Positions 1-9,779 of a stretch of DNA of 64,000 bases are shown piece by piece; position 1 is the first letter of the stretch, and the number at the start of each line of letters is the position of its first letter. Made by a program: the position numbers and the translations under genes. Under the pieces are notes generated by a model, which saw only the letters and a list, made by a program, of their open reading frames with translations, had not been told where the DNA came from and ran no database searches. Where the stretch lies: positions 3,728,105-3,792,104 of the forward strand of contig JACTAT010000029.1 in NCBI GenBank assembly GCA_014526335.1, written 5' to 3'. Source of the stretch: Chrysaora quinquecirrha (taxonomy: Eukaryota; Cnidaria; Scyphozoa; Semaeostomeae; Pelagiidae).

Positions 1-74
1 TGTGTTTCTGCGATACTCTGCAGCCTGGATATCAGATTGTCCTTTTTTCAAGAAAAGGTTTACCCGATCATTCT

Positions 75-175
75 CATCAATATCATCATGATAGTCAGTC
101 ATCCTCCCCTTAGCATCACCATCATCATCGTTATTATAATCGTTGATCATCGTCTTCACCATCATTATAATTACA
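75..175. repeat. degenerate ATC/ATT microsatellite
   Basis: Runs of CAT, ATC and ATT triplets upstream of the first recognised exon. The rest of 1-389 shows no coding similarity I can support. It is presumably intron of the Mab-21-like gene, because that gene's exon begins right after a splice acceptor at 388-389. Confidence 0.6.
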
Positions 176-389
176 ACAACCAATATGGTTGCGACAACAT
201 TGCTCTTTTTCAATGACTTCCTTTGAAAATTTCAATTCTAAAGCCTGAGTGGTCCAAGTATTATATCTCAATGTCTCGCATCTCTTCTTTTCACATTTTT
301 TCACGCTTTGCAACTAAAATAAATGAATTTCTGGGTTGCTGGTAGCACAGTCCTTTTGTAAATGTCATATTCCTTTCTCTTCACCATAG

Positions 390-2315
390 CAGACATCTGG
401 ATATGATGAGACTTCAGGAATCTGGCTTGAGGAATTCTCACTACTGCTCAATTACATGTTTCCTGTTGAATACATCTTTCATGAATGGTATCTCCACCAA
501 GAATGGAACGAGTTAAAAATGCCTAGATATATCATGCCGACCGGTAGCTCACCGGAAGGGTTTTGTATACCGAGTGCATGCTTCATCGAAAATCCAGGAT
601 TAACACCAGACAACGAAGAGCATTGGAACCATGATCACGATTTGATGGTAATGATTCCTTGTACTTTTCAGAGTAGGATTACAGGGCTTGATCAACTGAT
701 TTTTACAGTTGAACATCTCCTCGATGATCCAAGATATGTTAAATTGCGAATTACTAGAGAATTTCGTTGCAAGTTTCCTCAATTTGTAAATGTTGAATTC
801 TTTAACCATGCATTAATGTTTGATTATCATTCAGGCATATTTCATGCTAATGCAATAGAAAACATTAAAATATATGCTTTGTTAAACAGTATGCATAAAC
901 AAACGGAATGCTATGATACACAAGACATGTTGTCCCGTGAGGTACATGGCCCGGTATACAAGGAGTGCAAGAGTGGTTTATTACCGTATGAAAGAGACTA
1001 TGCTTTAGTATTTGCATATCCGGGTGGATGGCCAAAAGAGGCTATGGAATGGCTTGTGCGCCCAGCTATTGCTCGCCCAAATAGCTGGCCGTCACCTGAT
1101 CTGATTCAAGAAATATTCAAATCTGGTTGCCATATTGCTGCTGTTGGTAGAGGTAAGCGAAGTAGAGATCCAATGGATGTAAAGGAATATTGGAAAAATC
1201 CTGAAGCTATCGTTGCAGATACAAATGCAGAGATAGGAATGGATGAGACAGAATGGCGAATGTCTTTTTCTGTTGCTGAGAATAAGCTGGCTGCTTCTGT
1301 TTCTCCTATTCAAAGGCATGTCATGGTCCTTCTTAAAATGCTGAAGAAGATGTATTTTAGTGATATTTCGACATACATGTTGAAAAATTTGGCATTTTGG
1401 CAATTTGAGAGAAAAGGCGGGTCATTTTGGAATGATGATAATATTGCAGTTTGCTTGCTGTTTATGCTAGATCAATTGGTAAAATGTTTGGAAAAAGGTT
1501 TTCTTCCTCATTACATTATGCCAGAGAGCAACCTGCTTGAGGGAGAAGACCCTAATTTATTGAAAAAAGCTGCTGAGACAATTGTTAAAATAAGAAGAAG
1601 CATATTGCAGCAAACTATATCAATGATGAAGAAATTATGTTTACAAACTATGTTTTGTGTAAATAAATTCAATTTTGAAGGTATTCTTCTAAAGATTGAA
1701 AACAAAAGCCTTGAAGATGAAGAACGATTGACCGTTAAAAGGAACATTTGCAATATGCTTGCTAACACGTACACATTCATAACCTATAATTTACCCATGT
1801 CTAAAACTTATGAGATTGAAACATTAATGATCAAGGTGATTTATCAATCTATTCTTGCAAGATTATTTTGCAAAATTTATCATCTACATTATAAACAAAG
1901 ATCTTTAGACGATATTGTTGCTGATGGAACCAAATATCTTCCAAGTATAAAAGGAATAATGGTGCAAAGCAAAGAATATCTTCATGGAACTTTCAATGGA
2001 ACTGATTCTTCCACTCTTGTTTCAACAAGTTCCTCTATGATTTATGTTAGAGAGATGCAACGTTTGGTTTATTGGAGTTTGAAACTGTCAGGTAGAATTG
2101 TGTTTGATTGTAGACACACGCTTTTGCAGGTGAATGATTATTTGGGAATTGTAAAATATACTGTTGAAAACGACTGGAATTTAAAGCGTCTTTTTAGAGG
2201 ATTAGAGAAAGTAAGATTGATTGTCATGACTATGATACAAATTGAAGAAATTATAAAAGGACTTTCAGAAGAAAATTTTGAACAATATCGGAGAGAATTG
2301 AATAAATATTCGTAA
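390..2315 (+). CDS. Mab-21/cGAS-like nucleotidyltransferase-fold protein, terminal exon (5' partial)
   Basis: Long uninterrupted reading frame. The first ATG is at 456, but the frame stays open to a pyrimidine-rich acceptor ending in AG at 388-389, so the exon probably starts at 390 and earlier exons lie outside the window. Counting from the ATG, the protein has 619 residues. The first ~400 match the Mab-21 family, which includes cGAS and cGAS-like receptors: a GSS motif (residues 30-32), an Asp-x-Asp pair (D60, D62) on the next strand, and a third Asp (D181) 11 residues before a Trp-Pro, placed as D319 is in human cGAS. The C-terminal half of the core (about 260-390) has the helical Mab-21 signature (EWRMSFS, KNLAFW). 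Residues ~400-619 are helical and unassigned. No cGAS-type zinc thumb is seen. Known catalytic members make cyclic dinucleotides when they sense nucleic acid, while many Mab-21 proteins are inactive. Activity here is inferred only from the retained triad. Confidence 0.85.
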   Translation, partial: QTSGYDETSGIWLEEFSLLLNYMFPVEYIFHEWYLHQEWNELKMPRYIMPTGSSPEGFCIPSACFIENPGLTPDNEEHWNHDHDLMVMIPCTFQSRITGLDQLIFTVEHLLDDPRYVKLRITREFRCKFPQFVNVEFFNHALMFDYHSGIFHANAIENIKIYALLNSMHKQTECYDTQDMLSREVHGPVYKECKSGLLPYERDYALVFAYPGGWPKEAMEWLVRPAIARPNSWPSPDLIQEIFKSGCHIAAVGRGKRSRDPMDVKEYWKNPEAIVADTNAEIGMDETEWRMSFSVAENKLAASVSPIQRHVMVLLKMLKKMYFSDISTYMLKNLAFWQFERKGGSFWNDDNIAVCLLFMLDQLVKCLEKGFLPHYIMPESNLLEGEDPNLLKKAAETIVKIRRSILQQTISMMKKLCLQTMFCVNKFNFEGILLKIENKSLEDEERLTVKRNICNMLANTYTFITYNLPMSKTYEIETLMIKVIYQSILARLFCKIYHLHYKQRSLDDIVADGTKYLPSIKGIMVQSKEYLHGTFNGTDSSTLVSTSSSMIYVREMQRLVYWSLKLSGRIVFDCRHTLLQVNDYLGIVKYTVENDWNLKRLFRGLEKVRLIVMTMIQIEEIIKGLSEENFEQYRRELNKYS

Positions 2316-2663
2316 AAAGATGTTAAAACATGAGTTCACAAATGAAAAAAATATCAAAATTACACTTTTTAAATAAGCAACTGGTCATAGGGCTGAGATT
2401 TTGTTAACCTTTTTGGTAGAGATAGCTTTCTTTATACAGCACATCCTTGCAAAGTTGTCAATAACATTGAAAAGCAAGAAAAGAGCCAAAGTAAGAGTTT
2501 TTAGGGGGTACCAGTCATTCTTTGAGGGCTGAAATACTAGATATTTTAAGCAACTCTGAGGGCTGGACCAAAAATTCAGTTGCCAATTGAAAAAAGTGCA
2601 TATGTATCTTTCCTTGAGCACTAAACCCTGCTTGCAGCCAATTCTAAATAATTAAGTTTTTGT

Positions 2664-3197
2664 TGAGGGCATTTCTACCTTGTGTGCAGTGCAATCTTAG
2701 CACTTAAGCACACAGTTAAATTCGACCGTAATTCGGGCACACTTCGTTCGATTAAATGCAACCCTCCACTCCACCGAATACGAATAAGTGCTTTGATAAC
2801 TCTACATGGAAGACACAAAGGAATACCGGAAAACGAGAGAATCTGTAATTTCTGCAATCTGCAATGTGTAGAAAATGAAAGACATTTTCTATTGGAATGC
2901 AGTACATATCTCGAGCCTCGTGAAAAGCTTTTGCAAGTTTTTAACTTAAAAGTCTCAAATTTCGTTAAACTAAATATTGATGAGAAATTTGTTTTCATGT
3001 TGTCTGCTGAGGATCTTGGTTTGTTGAGAGAGTTGTGTGCTTTCCTGGGAAACGCTTTTCTATTGCGTGAGCAGCTAAAGGATTCATTGCAGTAATTCGG
3101 TATCTGTTTCTTGTTTTTACAGTATGTAGTGTTGTAGTGGATGATTCTCTGTAAAAGTAGCAACAATAAATATTAATGAAATGAAATGAAATGAATG
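2664..3197 (+). mobile_element. 5'-truncated non-LTR retrotransposon (LINE) 3' end
   Basis: A 137-codon open frame (2682-3095, no ATG at its start) ends with a Cys-x2-Cys...His...Cys cluster: ICNFC, then ENERHFLLEC about 8 residues later. This resembles the zinc-knuckle-like tail after the reverse transcriptase in several LINE families. A short untranslated stretch follows, then an ATGAA-type simple repeat near 3174-3196, as at LINE 3' ends. There is no reverse transcriptase core, so this is a dead 5'-truncated copy. The family is not determined. Confidence 0.65.
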
Positions 3198-3410
3198 GAT
3201 CCAGAGCAGAGAGTAGCTATTTCATGACTAATTTGAACCTCGTTTACGAAAATGAAATCCTTGAATAAGGAAATTATTTGTAACAGGAAAATGTCTTGAA
3301 TGTAATAGATGTAATATAACCATATACAAATAATTACGTCAATTGGAAAAACACAAGATTGCGGACACGAAGTGGAGCATGTGAAATCCCACAGGCGCCC
3401 CCTTTACAAC

Positions 3411-3695
3411 TCGCAAATCAGGGAGACGAAGCCTTCCGCGCACCTACAATCTTGGACAAAATATATTAGAACGGCCTTAATAGTTTTGCTTTTATCTATT
3501 GATTCCCCCGTCTCCCCCGTTATAATGTTGTTTCGAACAAAAGATGTCTTGCTCTACTGCCAACTAAGTGTTTTGGGGGTAAAAGGGGGAAGAATTGGAG
3601 TTATGGAAGTAGAAAATCAATGGAATAGGCCATATTCCTTGGAAAGAGGCCTTGTTCCGAATATTTTGTCCAACATTGTAGACTTGCCCTAAGTC
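3411..3695. repeat. imperfect inverted-repeat (foldback) element
   Basis: The left arm near 3437-3470 (TACAATCTTGGACAAAATAT) is the imperfect reverse complement of the right arm near 3648-3682 (ATATTTTGTCCAACATTGTA). Probably a non-autonomous DNA transposon relic. Short frames inside it are not genes. Confidence 0.5.
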
Positions 3696-3701
3696 TATTT
3701 T

Positions 3702-3835
3702 TCAATATCCTTCTCCTAAGGTCCACCATTCTGTGAGAGAAGAAATGAGAGTGAAGAAGCTTTTGGAGAGAGAGAGAAATTTTCACTCTCCTTTCTTCTT
3801 TCACGGAGTGATGGACGTTAGGAGAGGGATATTGA
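3702..3835. repeat. hairpin inverted repeat
   Basis: Two arms of about 53 bp (3702-3755 and 3782-3835) are imperfect reverse complements around a GAGAGAGA-rich loop. It lies directly beside the previous foldback and may be part of the same element or a nested one. Confidence 0.65.
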
Positions 3836-4531
3836 GATTCTTGCTCCAAGCTTTTTTGAAACACAGGTTTTTACACAGATTTGTCTTGTAGAAATGATGT
3901 AGAAACAATGCTTATAGATAAAGGAGCTAACTTTGAATAGAAACATGGCACGTAACCAGAAATATAAAGCTATGGCTAAACTAGGAGACTTATTGTGCGC
4001 GAGAACTGTATTCGGCGTGTCTGCCAGGAGAGGCGACTGCCCCCCCCAATACTTCCCCTTTGGCTACACCACTGAAAATACCAAATAGTTGTCAAAGTCG
4101 AACGTTTTACATTTGTTGTAATTTTAAGTATTAGAACCCTTTGTGGGAGATCAAACGATGAAATACAATGAAAATGTTTTATTACTCCTCTTTTGCTTAA
4201 TTTTAGGTGACATAGATTTTAGTGTTTTTAATAAATTCTTACTGCATGCCTTTTCCCAGGAAGTCTTTTGCCAAATCATAGATGTTTTGCCGCTGATACT
4301 GCTTAGTCACTGTGACCGTTAAAGCTATTGAATTATTGATTGAATAACATCCCCTGCCCTTTGTTCTCGAGTTTTTGTCTGTGAATGAAGTTTGCTGAAT
4401 CATGGTGACCCGGATCAGAGTGAAATAAGCATAGCTGATGCTGCCGACATCTAATTGGTCATTCGTCGTAAACAAGTCGGACGCCGAATTTCACTGTCAT
4501 AGAAGATCGCTTGTACTACAAAGCTCTCAGA
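3836..4531. other. intergenic, no gene seen
   Basis: Upstream region of the small membrane-protein gene. I find no convincing frame, RNA gene or clear TATA element. The short frame on the reverse strand at 4239-4475 shows no similarity I recognise. Confidence 0.4.
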
Positions 4532-7500
4532 ATGGCGATCTCAAAGACACTCCTGTTTTGCATCATAGCTCTCGGCATCACTAATTATTGTTTTGGTAAG
4601 TAGGATTTTGTATTTTTTTCTTTCTTGTCTTCCTTCTCGTGAAAATCTCTTTCTGCTTTGAAGGGCAATCGGGAGTTTGCCGCGGGACATTTCAATCTTG
4701 AAAAGGGTGTATGAGATTTTCGTTAAAACAAAGGCATTTCCCAAGGGATTTTCCGCAAAGGTGTGCGAGATTTCAATGGGATTTGTCCCTCGGAGATGGC
4801 AAGGACATTTGAGTGGCCATAGACTACTCGCAAATACCCTGGGTACCAGAGCCTCGAAGGGTCATAGGGAGTCCTCGTTTCTCATTTTTCCACTCCCTAT
4901 GACCCCCTTCGAGGCTCTAGGCAAAACATATACAGAAAATATCTTTGCAGAACCATAGGTGTACATTAGAGAATGGAGCCTGGAGGACATTTCGCGCCTC
5001 ACTGCTACAACAGGGCTTTCGTTTTTGCCCCTACTACTGCCACTGCACTGGAGTATAATTGTTCTGGGTGAGCGCTATCGTGCTTCAAACGACTGTGGGT
5101 TGTTTTCAAAGGACCCAACGGCCAGGTTTCCGATGAGAGTTTTTTTGTATGCCAAAACGGCTAAAACTGCAGATTTCATGTACATGACGAATTAAATTCG
5201 GTTTGTCGAGTATGTGATTCGAAATTACGACAGCATAGCTTTCGAAACAGGCATAGAGTTATCAAATTCAGAGTCAAATTCGAAAAGAACACACAAAATT
5301 CTCTCTCCGCAAAAAGCCTTCAACTTTCGGTCGAGCAGCGCTTTTCTGCTGTACTATTCGCCCTTCGATTGCCCTGACGTCAAAATTCAAAACAACTATA
5401 AACTTTTTGGTGCGAGCTGTGACTGAAAATTTGTTGCGTGTTGCAGAAATGTTCTCCAGAATATTCTTCGAAACGCACGATTTCATCACAACAGAAATTA
5501 CTGTGTTGTGTTCTTTATTGCCTATTTGTACACAAATAAATGTAATGTATTGAGGATATTAGTAATGTCCAATTATGGCCTTAATCAGCAATAGGCGTGC
5601 ATGTCAGATGCCACATAACCTCTCTCATTATGGTGTGATGGTGAACATTAGTCCTTCGTATTACTGTAATTATGTTACCGTGAGTTTTAATTATAGAAAA
5701 GAGCGGTAGGATCAGTATTCTTTCTTCCTGTAGGCTATATGATGCGAGGACTGAATCGAATTGTAAACGAATCTGCAAAATTGCCTGAACATTTTGTGCT
5801 AGCGCTAGCGATTTCTGTGCAAAAAGTGAGCATTTTTAGGGTCTTGGAGATTGGCTTCTTGTAGATTCAACTATGTTCTGGAACTGTAATCTTTTTCCCG
5901 TCCATCGTGCCCACTGCTTTTAGGGCACCCTTTAGTTCCCAGCGGAGGGGGACTCACAATAGATAAGTTACGGGAATCAGACAGAAAATTTTGGCTTTAG
6001 ATATTGCCATCCGAAGAAAAACATTTCAATGGGAATTCACCTTACGTATGCTTTGGTTCATGAAGTTTATAACCAGTTAAGATCCTCTATACGCCGAGTT
6101 CCCCCCACCACCGATAAATCATATCATATTTGTAGACAGGAGCTTTAAGCGAAAGTAGCTAAGAAACTTTAATTTGCGTAGCCTTATTCATATGTGAAGT
6201 TTCTTTTTGAGAAAACGTTTTAGCAATGGTTTTTTTTTCTTTTTTGTAGCGGCACCAGAACCAACGACAGGTAAGCATCAAAATCGTTAATTTTTTAAGC
6301 ATTTCCCTGTGAAACCAAACAATTTAAACAGTGCACGCGCGTTTTTATTTCGTGGGGAATTCGCTTTAATTTCGCTGGTAAATTCGCCCCATTTGGCCAA
6401 CTGCGGCTCGACGTCTCAATAGCATTTTTTCAGCGAAGTTTAGTAGAATGACATATACTGCGAATGCTCCGACGGCTGCTTGCAATTTTGCTGACTCAGC
6501 AGTTCAGCTTTCGTTTTAATTGTTGAACAGACTCTACTCTTTATGAACTATACCAAGCAAAGTGTCATTATTCAAATAAAAGAAAACAGGAGAAAAGGGC
6601 AATAGAGATGCAAGTCAATATGTCCGAAAATTTGTTTAAAATGAGCTGTTTCCATAAGGCTTTGATTTTACTTTAAACCTCTAAATAACCATTCGTTCTC
6701 TATTTAAGCATAGTCAATAGAAAAACATGTTTTTCCATTGACTGTGATTTAAGATATCGAAAACTCTAATCAATATAGCTAGGTACACCTAGAGGTGTCT
6801 CAACTGGCCTTTCACATAAAGCCCGGAGGCGTTTATGAGACAACAAGACTTGTGAGATAAAAGACCATAATACACTCATTTTTATAAGAAACCGCTTATA
6901 AGAAACTATATATGCCTTTTTCTAAAAATCAAGAAACTCTTCTATATGGGCTAAGAAGTAAAAAAAAGCTAAGAAACTATTTTTGCTTTTAAATTCAGCA
7001 TTCTATTTTACTGATGTGCTTACGTAAAAATAATCCCCAAAAACTGTCATACTTAGAGTCAATTCCGGAAAATGTCCATATTTTGACTGCTAAGAACATG
7101 ATACTTCACATTAAACACGTATTTCACGAAATTTTAGAATTTTCGATTTTAAGTTAAGAAACTCTGCAAGAAACTTTTACTATACCAATTGTGCTCAAAG
7201 TTAAGAAACCCTACTATATGGCTCAGAGCATAGTTTCTTATAAAAAAGTGTGTTCGAAATTGTGAAATGCCATGGTTGATGTTTGCAGTCCCAGAGCTCA
7301 TTAAGTAATAGGTCTATTCATGTGATAGACCTATTACATTTTGTATTTCATTCGCTACATGTTTTTTATACAGTAAGAACAACCTTTATAAGAAACACCT
7401 GGTTAAAATGTGGATCAAAATATTATGCTATCTCCGAAGCATTTTAGATACACATAAGCATAAAAAATCGTATGTTAGATAAAATCGCTTGACTCTGAAA

Positions 7501-7698
7501 CGATGACTCTTGAATCTAAATATCAATCTGAATTTTCTTTCAGAGGTGATAGCTAACTATGCAACTCTTGGAGTTCTGCTTGGTGCTTGCTTCATTGCAG
7601 CCCTCGTATTTGCATTATTATGGTGGAAAACTCGTTCAACATTGAAATCAGTTCAAGCGCAGAATCAAAGCCCACAGAAAGCTGGAGCTCTTGCATAA
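4532..7698 (+). CDS. small type I membrane protein, 79 residues, three exons
   Basis: Exons 4532-4595, 6250-6270 and 7544-7698 join in one frame. All junctions are phase 1 with good GTAAG donors and T-rich AG acceptors, and the total is 240 nt including the TAA. The product starts with a signal peptide (MAISKTLLFCIIALGITNYC), then a very short ectodomain with the Pro-Glu-Thr sequence AAPEPTTE. A hydrophobic transmembrane segment follows (roughly residues 35-55, ending in ALLWW), then a basic tail of about 25 residues (KTRSTLKSVQAQ...). The middle exon is a 21-nt micro-exon coding only the linker. I do not recognise a family. The shape recalls small single-pass regulators or precursors of tiny secreted peptides, but no function can be assigned. 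An ATTAAA near 7834 could serve as poly(A) signal. Confidence 0.7.
4841..4922. repeat. short perfect-stem inverted repeat
   Basis: CCAGAGCCTCGAAGGGTCAT near 4845 and its near-exact reverse complement near 4901-4921 flank a ~19-nt loop. It lies in intron 1 of the small membrane-protein gene and looks like a foldback transposon relic. Confidence 0.7.
6871..7253. mobile_element. MITE-like element, TTATAAGAAAC terminal inverted repeats
   Basis: The left end has ACACTCATTTTTATAAGAAAC and the right end TAGTTTCTTATAAAAAAGTG, which are imperfect reverse complements. The interior is rich in repeated AAGAAAC words. Same family as 58324-58692 and probably 58926-59060. It sits in intron 2 of the small membrane-protein gene. 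No transposase. Confidence 0.6.
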
Positions 7699-8445
7699 AG
7701 AATTCACCTTCACTGCAACCGAACTTTCTATATTACAAGTAATAGATCTGTTTGTCAGTGTACGTCTAACAGCTTATAACACAACGTATTTGTTTATTGT
7801 AATTTCAGTCGAAGGACACTTGTATGTAAATTATTAAAGACGGAATTTTAGTTAGAGTCAAATTTTGCTGAAGCAAATTGTACAGATTTTCAAATCTGCT
7901 TTCATATAGAGTCACTTAAATTTCAAATTCCTTTACGCGCGGTAGCAAATCATGTAAGCTCTGTGTATTACCAGCGACCGATAGACGTGCGAAGGAATGA
8001 TTTTACTCTTAGGTGCCTGTTTGCCGTCCCCCTCGCTAATTTATTTTTTTAATTTCCAACGTTTGTCAAACTAAGTCCGATCCCCCTCCGTTTATTCCGA
8101 TCCCCCTCCCGCCAATTAGATTCGGACGGTATTTCCCCCCGCCTATTCTGGCCCCCAAGCAATTGTAATCTGGTTGTTTAGCTGGCCGAGCGGTATAGCC
8201 GATAAACAATAACAAAATACAAGATAAGAAATGACGATGAGAGAGATACCATTATTTCCAGAGCTGTTTCGATTCCAATGTTCATAAACATCAAAGTACA
8301 AGGTTAAGTAAACGACAGAACAACATGTTAAATGCCACCTTTCTCAAGTGCAGCACAAACAGTTAAACAACACTCAGGCTCCCATGTCCTGAAAAACGAT
8401 GACTAACTACATTAGTCACAAAATACACAATAAAACAGCAACAGC
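7699..8445. other. 3' flank and intergenic; C-rich dispersed repeat at 8020-8175
   Basis: No gene seen. The stretch at 8020-8175, with runs such as CCGATCCCCCTCC and GCCAATTAG, resembles 56450-56580 in the receptor gene, so it is an interspersed repeat of unknown class. Confidence 0.45.
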
Positions 8446-8867
8446 ACCTCCCAACCTCGTCCCCAGGCCCCAAATCGAATTTCCTCGAATCTCAACCGTC
8501 AAATCGATTTGGGCCCTGGTACCGGCCACAAAAATCTGCCAAAATACTGGCAAATTTGGCCTAGGCATCAAAACATGATGAAGATTCTGAAAGCAGATGT
8601 TCTTCGAAAGGAAATGCAAAGAATTTCATTGATAACTATCAGGCAAGATACAATATCTCATGTAGCATCATTTTTTGGTTTTATAGATGTTTTTCACATA
8701 GTTTTCGGCCTATTTTGGTGTGAAATTTTGAAGAAACTGTGACGTCACTTAAAATTTCTATTGTTTGAACAGCCAATCAAATTGCGAATAGACAAGGCCG
8801 ATACCAGGGTCGAATATGGACAGCGGAGTTTCACGTAGAGGCCTATTCGCCCTGGGGACGAGGTTGC
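8446..8867. mobile_element. MITE-like element with ACCTCGTCCCCAGG inverted ends
   Basis: AACCTCGTCCCCAGGCC at 8454-8470 is reverse-complementary to GCCCTGGGGACGAGGTT at 8849-8865. There is no transposase; open frames inside (8509-8742, 8416-8619) show no family similarity. Between this element and the SINE at 9200 I see only a short unassigned frame (8816-9097). Confidence 0.55.
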
Positions 8868-9199
8868 GTTGTCCGCCATTGCCATACATCACCGTTGGAA
8901 ACAAAGGGCATTTCACTCCTCGAGATGTAAAAAGGCGTACGAAATTCCAGTTGAAACAAAAAGGATATTTAAGAGATGAAATCAATATAAATCTCGGCAA
9001 AGGGTGTACGAAATTCAAGGGAGTGAATTGCCCCTCGGCTGGAAAGCAGGCAGGTTGTGGAGATAAGGTACCCGTTGTTCTGGCCCATAAAAATTAACAA
9101 TAACCTACCTTAAAGAAACAATGATAATTCTTTGACAATTTCTCTATGATAATCGTATCACAATCTAGTATTTCTATGTAATGTTGGTACCTGGCCTAA

Positions 9200-9425
9200 G
9201 GCACCGAAACGCATGCAGTTATGCTCATATCGCATGAGCACAAATTCGTATTTGGCCTATATGAATAATTTCAGCAGCCGCCCCATTCTCAAATGCCAGA
9301 CGCGTTTCGCTCTTAATGGAGCTCATCAGTGACATGTGTGAGAATCGAACCGGGGTTTATTGCGTGAGAAGCACAAATGACAATCGCACGACCACCGGAG
9401 CTGGGCTGACTAGTGAGTAACTGCG
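9200..9425 (-). mobile_element. tRNA-derived SINE (reverse strand)
   Basis: Read on the reverse strand it holds a pol III A-box-like stretch (TGGTCGTGCG) and a B box (GGTTCGATTCT) with tRNA-like spacing, followed by a non-tRNA body containing the word ACGCGT. It does not fold into a good tRNA, so it is a SINE rather than a tRNA gene. From 9425 to 9780 there is only AT-rich sequence without a gene. Confidence 0.5.
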
Positions 9426-9779
9426 TGAGTTTTAGACTCGTATCAAACGAGTACCGAAGTCTTGCAAATCCAGTATTTCATTTTATTAACGTTTATTTGC
9501 ATTTCTCATATCAATGCTTGTAAATCTTGCAAAATGCAGATTGTACTTTCCAGTTAATGTTAATCAATGTCAGTAGGTTATAATATAAAGAAATATCCAG
9601 TTTTATTGAGAAACGCCTCTTGAAAATCCAACTGTTTTTTCTGTGTTACATTCTTCATAATGGCATCTTGTACCTAAACGAGATATAAAATGCGTCGATT
9701 TTCTATTAAAATATTTATTCTTGAATTCAATATGCAAGAGATGTTTAGCATAGCCTAACTCAGAAAGAGATATTTGATT

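Noticed and set aside
9200..9425. Functional tRNA gene (also 37680-37785 and 57485-57560)
   Set aside because: A and B boxes are visible but the acceptor stems do not pair; tRNA-derived SINE relics fit better.
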